The translations under genes and the position numbers were made by a program. From Gymnogyps californianus (Eukaryota > Chordata > Aves > Accipitriformes > Cathartidae), in NCBI RefSeq assembly GCF_018139145.2, contig NC_059486.1, positions 4,402,001 through 4,466,000 on the forward strand: 64,000 nt of DNA, written 5' to 3'. Every line of letters starts with the position of its first letter. The first letter of the stretch is position 1. This document shows positions 1-10,860 of the stretch, one piece after another. The notes under the pieces were generated by a model, which saw nothing but the letters and a program-made list of their open reading frames with translations, had not been told where the DNA came from and made no database searches.

Positions 1-2630
1 ACTCGGAAGAAGAGGGAACATAGACAAAGCCATTTCCTCAGAGGGTAAGTCCTCCAAGGAAATGCTTTAAAAGGGCATCCTTAACAATTCCTTTTCAGAC
101 AGTCCCAATCCAACCCCAGAAGTAGTACTGGCCCAAATGGCTTAGAAACTATTTTTTCAGACAGGCTTTCCAAGATGAGGATAACACGACTGAAGCTTCA
201 CCACCTCTCACTTAAAGATGCCATAAATCGAGGAGATGAAGACCACAGAGTCAGGTGCCAAGAGCACCTCTAAAGAAGGGACCCTAGGAGACCTCTGAAA
301 GCAAGGAGGCCCCACAGTATCATAAACAAACACCAAAAGAGCCTGTGCATCAAAATCATGTTCTCCATGAGTCACATCTGAAATTGAAGGCAACAGGCTT
401 TTCTTAGCCATAGAAACCACAGAGCAGCGCATTCAGGGCTGAGAACCCCAGAGCAGAGGCCACCGAGGCTCTCCTCTGAAACACGCTTTCCCGCTGATCC
501 TGCACATCAGCCATATGGAGCTACCGACTGGAGAGAATTTCTCAGGAAACAGTTCTCCTGGCCTTCGGTGAATTATTTGAGGCTTAGCCTGGAAGGTGGT
601 TACAGGCTAGGAATGATGCTTTATACAAGAACTCTGAGGAGTCTCTCCTCAGCTGAAATGGCGAGATGAGTCAGAAAACTGCCCCAAAAATGGAGAGTCA
701 ATCTGACCAGCCCTGACCTCTCCCCATGGAAACTCCCCAGAGCCAAGAGGCCAGCTGCATCGGCCTAATGCAGATTTTGAGTGCCGGATGTTGTCCAGGA
801 TGCTGGTTCTTTGGAAATGAATCGCACTGAGCTACGCAGAACTCTCCCTTCTGCCCAGTCCCAAGAAAACAATCTGACACAACCAGTTCTTGCCAGTCTC
901 CTGACGTCAGGACACCTTTCAGCACATGACCATTAAACAAGAGGAACATAACAGCATAACAGCCCAAAAGAACTGTAAAGTACTTCTCAAACTAGAGCAA
1001 CCATACCTGCTTGTAAAGCGAGTGCTACATGACATGCTTCTGCTTCAAATTAACAGAGGTACAGTTAAGGTTAAAAGGGGATTACACCCAAGACATTTTG
1101 TTTTCCTATCAAACGCATCCATCAGCAGCGCAGAAGCACATGCAAGTCAAACTAACAACCTTCAGACTACACAGACACACAGACACCACCACCTTTAGTG
1201 GTGACACCTTCAGTGACACCATGTAAAAGCTCTTGGGGACACAACAGAGTTTGCTTATTTCTAATAGAAAACAAAACCACACAGAGCTAATGACTAGCAA
1301 ACATGGGGATATCTGACCACTTTTGCTATTGCCACTTTCTCTTACGATTGAACAGAAATACAAAGGAGCCCCACTTTGCAGTCACAATAGCGTCCCAGGA
1401 CATGCAGATTTGACTTCAGAAGGTGAACAAAGGTACTGAGCAAACACTTGTTCCAAACTTTCTGCCCAAAAGTTCCAATGATATGGCAAAACTGGTTACA
1501 AAACTCCCCTTCCTTTCACCAATTAATGTGCCTTAACATAACATCACCCTTTTGCAGGATCTTTCAGAAGAAAATTAATACCAAAGCCTTCATCCCTCAC
1601 ACTCTACAGTCCCCATGGTACTTTCCTCCACATCCATGATGCTATTATCAGCAACATCCTGGCCAGATTACCGCCCAGCAAACTGTGTTCTGCCCCCCTA
1701 GCTGGGCAGGACAGTCCCAACAGCTACAGAATCCAACACTTCCTGCCCCAAACAGCAAACCCATGCACAACACCACCAAACAACAGTGCAGCAGTCACAG
1801 TGCCCTGCCCCAGAGGTGCCCGCATTCAGCATTTGGGTACGATGATCCCCTTCAGTTCCTAATCCCATCAAAAATCTTGGGATCCTTCAGTCCAATACTA
1901 CTGAGATTGCTCCTGGGGATGCTCACAAGCTCCTGACACAGCTGAAGGGCCAAGACTGAGTCCCCTTCTAGCCTCCAATTCAATCCCAACTCACAATTTG
2001 CACACCTGGCTGTCATGGACCACGGCACCAGTGACTTCCATCCACAGAAGCCTACCCTTCCCACCAGCTGGCACAGAAGAGCCAGACCAACACAAGGGAC
2101 AGACGTAGTGCCAAATTTTCTTCAAACATCCAAAACTAACATCACTACTTGCCCGAGACTCAGCAGAAGTTTCAGGACCAAAAGGCTTATTTTTAATAAA
2201 TAAGGATTACCGAAATATCAATCACAAGGCTTCAAGTTAGAAACAGGCCAAAATCACAGGTTTGATGCTGCAGCCACTCTGTTAGGAGTGTCTACAAACC
2301 TTCCTCCAGCGTTTGAACAAAATGCAGATCTGCAGGCCACAAGAGGCCTCTGGATAGGGAAAAACTGGAAAACCATTTCCCTTAGCGGAGGTCCTACTGA
2401 CTCCAGGAACAAGCACAAACTCTTTGTTTCACATCATCACAGGGCAGGAGTCAGTGGCTGCAGCCCCTACGAAGACATTACAGCCACCCCGTGTCTGTAA
2501 CTGACCTTCAATCTACTTAACCCCGTGCAAAAGACTTGCAAGCTCCTAATCCCGCCTCCACAGAAGTTCAGAAAACTCCTTTTTGCCCCAGAAGCAACAG
2601 CTTTGATCCAACACCACTCAAGAGACTTAC
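1..2630 (-). other. MSI1: MSI1 intron 6 (partial)
   Basis: Intronic sequence from the exon 6 donor to the left edge. I looked on the minus strand for the next Musashi exon ([20 protein letters not shown]) and did not find it. The small open frames on both strands have no recognisable domains and read as chance frames. Confidence 0.8.
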
Positions 2631-2723
2631 CTTCCCAAACTGCTCGAAATATTGTTTCACATCCTCCACAGTAGTGTTCACGGACAGACCACCCACAAAT
2701 ATCTTCTTCGTTCGGGTCACCAT
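2631..2723 (-). CDS. MSI1: MSI1 coding exon 6
   Basis: A 93-nt exon, phase 0 at both ends, from [16 protein letters not shown] through [18 protein letters not shown]2 and helix 1 of RRM2. The acceptor is TTCCAG and the donor GTAAGT, a strong match. It is the last MSI1 exon in the window; the next should start with Val-Asp-Asp beyond position 1. Confidence 0.96.
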
Positions 2724-5700
2724 CTGGAAAAGGGAAGGACAGGAATTCACCGAATAAACCCAGAGCGAGCAGAGAACGAGACTCAAAAGACCACTAACTC
2801 CCCTCCGCTGCTGGGAAGCGCCTGCGCCTTTGCTGCAGCTGAGCTTCCACCTTCTCAAAGTCCTCTGGCCAAACACAGCTGGCAGATCTGTTCCACGCCA
2901 GATGCCAAATCATGCTCTCGCCCTCGCGCCACCCCATCGTGCTCACGCAGCCACCACCTCCTCCTCGGACAGCACATCACCAGCCTCTCCCCTCGCTAAC
3001 CTGCCACCGCGCCCTTGGCACCTTCACACCGCCCCGAAGGTGTGGGGCATGGCTGTCCCCTCCCCAGCCCTCCAGCTCTTCCCGCAGCCCTGCCACTTTG
3101 CACAGCCAGCCTCCTCCAGGCTTCCCCAGAGACGCCTGCTCTGCTTCCCAGAGCGGAAAGACGGGCAGGAGGCCTGCCAGCGCAGGTAGGCTCCCCAGGC
3201 TTCGCCCTCCTAGCTTGCAAATTGCAAAGCATCCGGTCTTGCACGGAGTAAGCCTCATTGTGCACCCATTCCCCAGTCACTTAAATGGAGCCTAGTCAAC
3301 TCCCAGTTAAATCTCTTTTGCCTTTGCAAGAAGGCAAAGAGAAGATCCCTCTGCCACTTGTCACTCATGCAGCTGGAACAAGGAAGAAAACTAACTACCC
3401 TGAGAGGGGCCATTGCTGCCAGGCTGAGGCACACCGACATCCTTTGAACCAACTCTCCAGCTGCATCCTCCCCTTAGCTGCTGGGCTACACCCCTGCTCT
3501 CAGAGGAACACATGGTCCTAATTACCCCAAGGAGCACAGGGCTAATCCGCAGCAATTCCCTGGTTTGGAGAGCAGCCCGTTCTAACACTAAAGCACCTTC
3601 TGTCACCAAACTGCTTAATGGAATTAACCCAATTCCTACCATGTGCTTCCTGGCTCCAGTTACTCGGGATACCTGCTCACCAATTGTTCTCAGTGCCTGA
3701 TCCCCCTTACTTCCCTCCCGGCACCAGTCTCCTCTTCCCTCTCTGCTTCTCGACACTGCTTCTCCCCAGCTCTCTCTCCCGTGACAGCACTTGGAATAGA
3801 GACTTCAAACTTTTAAACTCCCATCCAAGAGCAAAGTTAAAGGGAGGCCCAAAGTCTAAGGGCAGTCCCCAGCCTGCTGCTGGCTCCTCAGTTAAAAGTT
3901 TCTAGCTGCACACCTGGAGAAAGTTCCTGCAACTGCGCATTTCGATGCCAGAGCCTCTTGTAGATAAGGTCCAACACCAAACTCCTTCTGCCTTTTCCAG
4001 TGCTGAAGCACACAAAGGCACTTCACAAAATGAAATCCTTCTCCCCCTCCCTGCCACACACCTATTTGTACACACGCCTGTGCATACCCATGACCCTCTT
4101 TCCACCTGTATCACATCGCAGCATGGAGCTGTTCTGTATCTCCTAAGGCCTGAAACTTCCAGACACTGGCTGCAACCTCGGAAGGACTAAGTTCACCCTG
4201 GGCAGCATTTATTTCACCAGCTTTAACTGGTGCATCCTAAAGTACAATTGAGGGGCCTCCTGGTTCCTCCAGTGCCACGCAAACCCCCAGTGCTGCGCTG
4301 CAAGCCCGACAGGAGCACACTGCAGCGCAGCACGTCAGGCTGGCGGTGCAGCACAGCAGCTCCTGCTCCAGGTGAGTCCTGAGCAAACCTCAGGGAGCGA
4401 CTCCGTTGCGTGCACTGGCAACCTTGCACGGAGGGACAAGATTTACCACCACGAATTTTGCCCTTTGGGGTGGCAAGGGCTGCCCGCAGTGCTTACCTTG
4501 GGCTGTGCTCGGCGGGGGAACGCTACCTTCGGGTCAATCTGAAAGAGATGTGGGGAACAACAGGTGAACATGCTTTTGGTGCCTATTTACAGACGCAGGG
4601 TTTCCTCCATGCGCACGGCTGTCCCTGCCCACGTGGCACCTTGCTAAAAACCCAAAGAATCTACCCGAGGTGCATAAAATGAAGCTGGCTGCAGACATCT
4701 TTCCCTCTCGGTAAGGTGTAATCCAGGGAGACTACAAGTCCCAGCATGCAGTGGTCTGTCTCTGGCTGAGCGCTGGCCAGACGCACCCGAGAGCCCATCA
4801 CATGCTGGGATTAACAGGCTGGGCTGCACCCTCCCACTCGGCCTGCCCCTGGGTGCCCTGCATCACCGGCCTCATATTAAAAGTGCTTTCTTTTGCCTTT
4901 TTGCTCTCCCCCTCCACTCTACCTACAAATACAGAGCTCACCTGGGTAGTAACAGGGCAGGAAAGAGGCAGTGCACAAAAAGCCAAACATTTCATCCCAC
5001 AAAACACAGGGTGAAGAAATAAAAGAGCAGACAGGACGGCACAAATTAAACCAAGGAGTCCAAAGCCCCACAGGCTGCAGAGGCTGTGGCCGCAGGGCAG
5101 TGTGCTGCCCCTCTCCCCAGGCTGCGCACACACAATGACACGATGCCTCCCCTCCGCAGGCTGAGCCCTCCATTGTGCCTGTTCAGCTTCTCTATAAACC
5201 TGCTGCCGGTCCCCGTGTCGCCATCCAGGTGCCGCGCGTTCTGCTGGGCTCAGCACAGATGAGCACGTGCCTGCATTGGCCTCACACCGCCACAAAAGCC
5301 AGGACAACACTAATGCAGCTGCAAGCCAAACACCCACGAAGCCTCCTCTCCTCCTCAGCCACCACCTCTTTCTTTATAGCCTATTTTTACAGCAACTCCT
5401 GTAAAGTTACATCACATCAGGGATGATCCAGACCTACAAATCAGCTTACAAAGACCTGTGGTAAAGGCAGGTCTGGCTCATCCCCGCACTTGGACAGGCT
5501 GCAGCTGGGAGGGCAGCTCAGAGCGTCGTCCCGTCAGCCCAGCAGCTCAAACAGCCCAAAAGGAAGCTGTGTTTCTCCAGCTCCTCTCGCTGCTTTGTTC
5601 AGCTTTCCAGCCTGGCCACCCTCCCGTCCCACATCCTTTCACTTGTCACACAGCCCCGGAGCTCGGCCTCCCTGCACCCTTCCACCAGCTTCTCTCCCTG

Positions 5701-8700
5701 CCTTCCCCACCTCCATCCTGACTCACAGCCTACAACATAAATAAACTCAGCACGCAAGTAAACAGAGGCAAAAGTGAAGAGCACAAATAAACTCAAAAAT
5801 AAACCTCCCTCCCCAAGCTCCAAGCGCCAGCAGATTAGCATACCCTCCAGTGCCTCCCTGGGGCATCTGAACCGTCCCTCCCCTCCCTGCGCGCACACCC
5901 CCACCACCACTTCCTGGCTAGTGCGGACACCCACAGCAAATTCTGAGGACAGGGGACGGCAGGAGACCAGGAGGTTGATGGCAGATAATAAGCAAAAACA
6001 ATAATCTACTGTCTTTTACTTCTCAGCCAGTGTCATTCAGCTCCTGCCAAGAAGATGCTTTCATACTCAGCAATGCTAAGCTCAGCCTCATTTTCTCATT
6101 ACCCTGAGTGTGATCAACTGGGCAGAGATAACGTGTCCTCCTGGCTGGAGGGAGCAGGCAGTCATTTCACAAATTCTTCTGCACAACCAGCTATTGTTGC
6201 AGGTAGAGGGAGGCCGGGGCGACCGACTGCAGGGGCAGCCCTGGGAACACGCGGAGGGGAGCGAGTTCAGTGCCGGACTCAAGTTACTCGAACTGGACTG
6301 CTCCTCAGTGGCTGGAGTCTTTCTAATTAAAGCAAAAGCACTGGTACCTTATTCCCTCATTTCTGGTGTTAAAACAAATAGCCCTGGAGGAGTTGTGTTT
6401 CAGTGTCACCTACTGACGTAATGGATCCTTTTTACAAACCTAGATAGAAATCTGCTAAGAGTAAGAGCATTCAGAACTGCTCAGATTGTATCCAAAAACC
6501 AAAACCCCGAGATCAGGCTGCGGTGAGTGGAAGTCACTTGAGCACAAACCACTTCCACTTCACCCCGCAAGGCTGTAGGGACGAAGAATCCCACTGATGT
6601 CGCAGGTGTACCAGCAGGCTGGCCGGGCTCCTCAGTAACGCTCTTCAGGCCACCTACAGCACCGTTTTATAGCTCAGGTCACGTAACTCCTGCGTTAACC
6701 CAGCTGGTATTGGTGCCCCAAAGCAGGGGGAGGGCATGCAAGGACCGGCGAGACCTCAGGACTGGGTTTGTTCATTCATCGCACCTCCACGGCTACCTTC
6801 ACTCCGTTGGTCTGCGCAGAGAGCCGCAGATCGCTCCCTCCACCACAAAAGACATATCCAGCAAAAACTCAGTAACGGCAACAAAGAAACGACAGGGCGA
6901 TCCAGCACCGCCAAGCCCGCTCTTCCCAGAGTGCATAAAGAAGAAGCTCAAGGCAGCGGCCAGCTGCAGCTTTACAAAGTCACGCAAATCTTTCACCTTG
7001 AGACTGCAAAGCCAATTCTCATATCAAGCATTTTCATAAATAACCCAATAGGCTGCTGCTATGTAGCTTACAAACAAAGAGGAATCTGAAAAGCACAAGG
7101 TTTCCCCGGAGAATTGGGCCAACAGCCCTCGTTAGGGTAGGAAGAATCAGAAAACAATGAAGCAACAAGTTGGGCAGACACTGTCTATCAGGTGCTGCTT
7201 GCCAGAGGACACTGAGCCTCGAGAGAAGGCTGTCCTTTCAGGACACCAGGCCTTTTCCTGCAAAGTTTCATAAAACCCTAAATTAGGATTCAGATGAGTT
7301 TGTGTCATTTAACCCATGACTCACAGCAGAGCCTTTCAGCTCAGCAGGGAAAAGGCGTACGGAGGCTCCATGCAGTACCACAAGACCAACCTCTCACCAG
7401 GCAAAACACCCCAAAACATCTGACCCAGCTGAAAACCGTGCTAAGTAAAAAAATAAAAGGGAAGAGGGGAGAGGATCAAAGTTCCTAACAAAGGAAGGGC
7501 CCTGGCGAAATGGCCCCCATTCTCTCTGCCGCGCCGGCGGGGTGAGCGGAGCAGATGCAGCCGGGAATTTCAATGGCTCGCCGGTCCCCGCGCGCCCTGC
7601 GCCACGAGGCCCTTCTGTTCTCCTGCAGCGCCCACCCGTCCGCCCCTGCCCTGCCCATCCCTCCCCGCCCTCGTGGGCCGCACGGTGGGCTGCAGAGCGG
7701 CTTCGCACAGGCAGCAGCGGCGGTTCGGGGAGAAGAATGGAGACCATGGGTTTCGGCTCGCTCCTAGCCCCAAAACGCTTTTTGGATTAGTGCTACAACA
7801 GACATCCATCACTTGCCTTTCCAAGAAGGGTCTACGCCAGCCCACAGACTCATGACGGGACTAGCTGAGCAGACACCGTGTTTACACAGGCTAGTAAAAA
7901 AAAGAAAGAGAAAAAAAGAAAGCCCTGGGCCCTCCTCAAAAGACTTTACCGTAACCCTCCCCCAGAACAACACTCACTTTACATCACTCCTGAAAGGAGG
8001 AGGGCTGGGAGTCCTGGGGACCCAGCCTCGGCCAGGAAGGCTGGGGTAGGTTTAACCAGGAGCTCCCGTGGGGAGGAAGGACCTGTGCACATCAAAGGGA
8101 GCGATCCAGGCAGTTAAACAGGAACAGACATAAATCTCGCTGCAACTCACGCCGTAAACCCTAAGAAAGGGGGTCTCGCTCTCCCGCCCTCTCCCTTCTG
8201 CCAAGATAAAGGCTAGGACGCCCGAGCCATGCGCTGGAAGAAATAAGTTGCGCGTTTGGACTCCTCGGCAGCCTGTGCCCGGAGCCAGAACGTCTCCCCT
8301 CACTGTGCCACCCCCTCGCAGCCCCCGCCACTCCCCCATCCCTACCCTCACCTTCACCCCGGGGCAGCAATAAGGAAAAGGAATTCAGGGGAAGGCAAGT
8401 CACTAAAACTAAAGAGAAGGGACCTCCCACTCAGACACCTCACCCCCACCCCCCAAAACAGCCTGCACATCTCCCGAGCACCACAGATTTGCAAGGCAGG
8501 ACCAGGCACGATACGACACCGACCCAGGGAGCCACCGAAATCCTTCTGCTGGCCCAGCCAGTGCTCCTAGTAAGCCCCGACTTGCAGAGCGAGGGACGAC
8601 CATCACCGGAGCCGCGGCCACTCTGAGAGGCTGATGGTGGCCCACATGGGCGGGCGCCGGCCACGCTCAGAGACAATAAAGTCTTGAACCTCCACGACCG

Positions 8701-10017
8701 TTACAAAAACTTCGCCCGGAGAAACCACGGGAGAGTGTCTGGGGCGCGCAGCACGAAGCCTCTCTGCCGAGGGGAGGGCGCAGGCCACCATGGCTGGGGG
8801 AAATGGGGCCTGGGCGCTGGGGAATGGCATCCCCGGGGAGGGAGCGGTGCTCAGCAGCACACGGGGGGAAGGGGCGGCTCCCCTCTTCCCAAACACAGCC
8901 GCATCTGTTTCCCGGTGCAAATCCTCGCCCCAAACATGCTCAGGTGTCCCAGCTCTGAGAGGGCCATGGTCACTCCTCAGAGGGGCCTTATGACCGATGG
9001 GCGGGAGGAACACCATCACTAGGATCTGCAGACCCACACCAGGACATCGGCCCCAGGTTGATGGCGAGCCCAGTGCTCGGGCAGCAGCTGGGCTACCCAC
9101 CGGTGAGAGGGGCAGAGAAGGGGCCAACCGATCCATATCGGGAATCGATAGTTTACAACCTCTAACTGGAAATCAAACATCGCAATCGACGGCTGCTCCG
9201 AGCACAGCCGCTCCGCTGGCAAATGCACCCCTGAGATGAGAGAAGTCATCTCACCGTCTTGGAGTCCAGTTCATGTCTGGATTGGGCCAGGACCTTGTCG
9301 ACGCCAGCCTGGTCCATGAACGTGACGAACCCGAAGCCCCTGAGCCCCGCAGCCCGGGCAGGAGAGGGGATGCGGAGAGAAGAGAGAAAGTTGGTTAAAG
9401 TGGCGGCCGGGCCGCGGCAGGGGCGAAGGGAGGCGCGGGCCCGGCCTCTCACCTGGATCTCTTTGTCAGCGGGTCCCGCATCACCAGGCACTCCTTCACC
9501 TCGCCGAACTGGCTGAAGTACTCCCGCAAGCCCTCTGCAAGCACAGCGCCCACCGTGGGTGTCCCAGCCCGGCCCGGCCCCGCCGCCCCCGCCGGGCTCG
9601 GCCCCGGCCCGCCACCCCCGGCCCCGGCGGCAGGTGCGGGGCCGCCGCGGCGCTCACCTTGCGTGGTCTGCCAGCTCAGTCCCCCGATGAACATTTTGCT
9701 GCGGGAGGAAGGAGAGAGCCGTGAGCGGGGCCGCGCCGGGGGGCCGCGGCGCCCCGCGGGGGTGGCGGCGGCGGCGGCGGCGGGGCCGGGCGGGGAGGGG
9801 AGGGCGCGGATCGGCCATGTTGGCAGCGGCACCGCCGCCGCCGCCGCCGCCGCGCCTGCCCGGGCCGGGCGGCCGGGGCCGGGGGGAGGGGGCGGCCGCG
9901 GCCGGGGCCGGGACTGGGGGGCGGCGGGGGCGGCCGGCGGCGGCCGCCGCGGCGGTACCAGGGGTCGTGCGGGGAGTCCGGGGAGGCGAGGCCGGGCTGG
10001 CTGCCGTCTGTCTCCAT
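2631..10017 (-). CDS. MSI1: MSI1, Musashi-1 RNA-binding protein (5' part, exons 1-6; runs off the left edge)
   Basis: Seen: six exons on the minus strand (10017-9959, 9698-9658, 9534-9453, 9339-9255, 4538-4497, 2723-2631) join with consistent phases into 402 nt, or 134 codons, with no stop. RRM1 has RNP2 KMFIGGL (residues 21-27) and RNP1 RGFGFVTF (61-68). RRM2 begins around residue 105 with RNP2 KIFVGGL (110-116). Known: Musashi proteins bind UAG-containing 3'UTR motifs in the cytoplasm and control translation of targets such as Numb in neural and epithelial progenitors; F23, F63, F65 and F68 are the aromatic RNA-contact positions, and all are present. MSI1 rather than MSI2 is supported by [23 protein letters not shown] and [10 protein letters not shown], where MSI2 has different residues. 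The rest of RRM2 and the C-terminal region lie outside the window: no exon resembling VDDAMLMFDK is present at positions 1-2630. Start: the ATG at 10017 gives [19 protein letters not shown], matching the mammalian N-terminus. Confidence 0.96.
2724..4496 (-). other. MSI1: MSI1 intron 5
   Basis: 1,773 bp between the small exon 5 and exon 6. It is moderately GC-rich (strongest around 2,900-3,200), but I see no exon, RNA gene or clear repeat in it. Confidence 0.85.
4497..4538 (-). CDS. MSI1: MSI1 coding exon 5 (42-nt small exon)
   Basis: Exactly 42 nt, phase 0 at both ends, encoding [14 protein letters not shown]: the last strand of RRM1 and the linker to RRM2. The acceptor is TTTCAG and the donor GTAAGC. 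It lies alone between a 4.7-kb and a 1.8-kb intron and is too short to stand out as an open reading frame; it was found by looking for the expected Musashi linker. Its symmetric phase means skipping would keep the frame. Confidence 0.95.
4539..9254 (-). other. MSI1: MSI1 intron 4
   Basis: 4,716 bp between exon 4 and the small exon 5. The part nearest the promoter (about 7,500-9,250) is CpG-enriched and merges into the island around exons 1-4, so regulatory elements are plausible there. No extra Musashi exon, RNA gene or full repeat was seen. A 179-codon frame at 4798-5337 (minus) starts with a hydrophobic stretch but has no supporting context. Confidence 0.8.
9255..9339 (-). CDS. MSI1: MSI1 coding exon 4
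   Basis: An 85-nt exon with acceptor CTCAG and donor GTGAGA. It completes Arg-61 and encodes RNP1 (GFGFVTF) followed by [20 protein letters not shown] and a final Thr, ending in phase 0. The [12 protein letters not shown] stretch is diagnostic of MSI1 as opposed to MSI2. Confidence 0.95.
9453..9534 (-). CDS. MSI1: MSI1 coding exon 3
   Basis: An 82-nt exon encoding the middle of RRM1 ([20 protein letters not shown] and then DPLTKRS). The acceptor is TTGCAG and the donor GTGAGA. Ser replaces the mammalian Gly in the EYFxQF segment; all else here matches the family closely. Reading through the donor gives an immediate TGA, so retention of intron 3 would truncate the protein. Confidence 0.95.
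9658..9698 (-). CDS. MSI1: MSI1 coding exon 2
   Basis: A 41-nt exon between an acceptor ending CAG and a GTGAGC donor. It completes Cys-20 and encodes [13 protein letters not shown], the first beta strand (RNP2) and start of helix 1 of RRM1. It ends one base into the codon for Glu-34. Confidence 0.95.
9764..9852. repeat. CGG/CCG triplet-repeat cluster in MSI1 intron 1
   Basis: Two short interrupted runs of (GGC)n and (GCC)n, about 6-7 units each, flank GC-rich sequence inside the short first intron. They are low-complexity tracts with potential for length variation and strong secondary structure; no coding role. Confidence 0.7.
9959..10017 (-). CDS. MSI1: MSI1 coding exon 1
   Basis: Encodes the 19-residue N-terminus [19 protein letters not shown] plus two bases (TG) of the Cys-20 codon, completed by exon 2. 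The ATG has C at -3 and G at +4, so the context is only moderate. The donor is GTACCG, a weak match to GTRAGT; I chose it because it gives the right phase and reproduces the conserved Cys-Lys-Met junction. The exon continues upstream as 5'UTR to an undetermined start site. Confidence 0.93.
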
Positions 10018-10860
10018 TCGGACCTCTTCTCCCTGCGAGGAGCGGCGCCGCACTCCCGGGGCAGATGAGCGCTGGAAAAGGGGCCGGACGGACAGGCCAT
10101 GCTGCCCCCTCCCCCGACCCCTCTCCGCCAGGCGGGGAGGGAGCGAGGGAGGAGGGCCCGGCGGGCACAACCTGCCCGGCTCCTCCCACCCCCGCCGGCC
10201 CGCCGGCCGCCCTGCGCATAAAACCCGCCGGCGACGCCGGGGCCGAGCGCCGGGAGCCGCGCCCGCACCGCGCCGGGGGAGCGCGCCCGGCCCCGGGCGC
10301 GGCGGCGGCGGCGGCGGGAGCAGCCCGGGAGCTCCGCGGCCGCTTTGTCCCCGGCCGCGCCGCCCGCACCTGCCCCGGAGCGGCGGACAAAGGGCGGCGG
10401 GCTCAGCCCCGCCGCGGCGGAGCCAGGCCTGACCCGGTACGCTCGGGCTCGCCGCGGCGGACCCCGGAGACCCCGGCCTGGGCCCCCCCACCACCCCGCC
10501 CCCAGTGTCTCGCCGGCACCGGGCGGGTTAAAGCCGGCGCGGGGAGGGCCCGGGACTGGCCCCCGCCGCCGCCGCCCTCCCCGCCGAGGGCGCTTCCAGG
10601 GCGGGACCGGGGCTGCCCTCCTCGCCCCGGTACCCCAGCCGGGCAGCGGGGAGCCCCAGCGCCTGCACCCGAGGCGCCTTCCCGGAGCCCTGGTACCTCC
10701 GTGCCCCCTCGCAGCCCTCGGGGACCCTGCGGGGGTCAGAGGCTGCCCGGCCTCGCCGCTGCCCGCCCCGCACGGCAGTGCCTGGGCTGCACCGGCTGGC
10801 GGGCCCCGAGCAAAGCTGCTGCTGCTGGGGCACCGCGGCGGAGCCGCCGCAGCACCAGGT

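Larger units (their letters stand above)
9280..10860 (-). promoter_or_regulatory. MSI1: CpG island and presumed promoter of MSI1
   Basis: Extremely GC- and CpG-rich sequence covering MSI1 exons 1-4, the 5'UTR and about 0.8 kb upstream of the ATG. It contains CGG/CCG triplet runs near 9,764-9,782, 9,832-9,852 and 10,299-10,317. I see no TATA box in a convincing position, so initiation is probably dispersed, as usual at CpG islands. Bounds are by eye. Long open frames here (for example a 525-codon plus-strand frame) exist only because AT-rich stop codons are rare in such sequence. Confidence 0.8.

Noticed and set aside
4798..5337. 179-codon minus-strand frame with a signal-peptide-like start
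   Set aside because: Inside MSI1 intron 4, no recognisable domain, no splice context; the hydrophobic start is likely chance.
9449..10390. 313-codon minus-strand frame through MSI1 exons 2-3
   Set aside because: It is intron 1 and intron 2 read through in the MSI1 frame; only the two exon pieces are coding. The readable intron 2 is reported as a finding instead.
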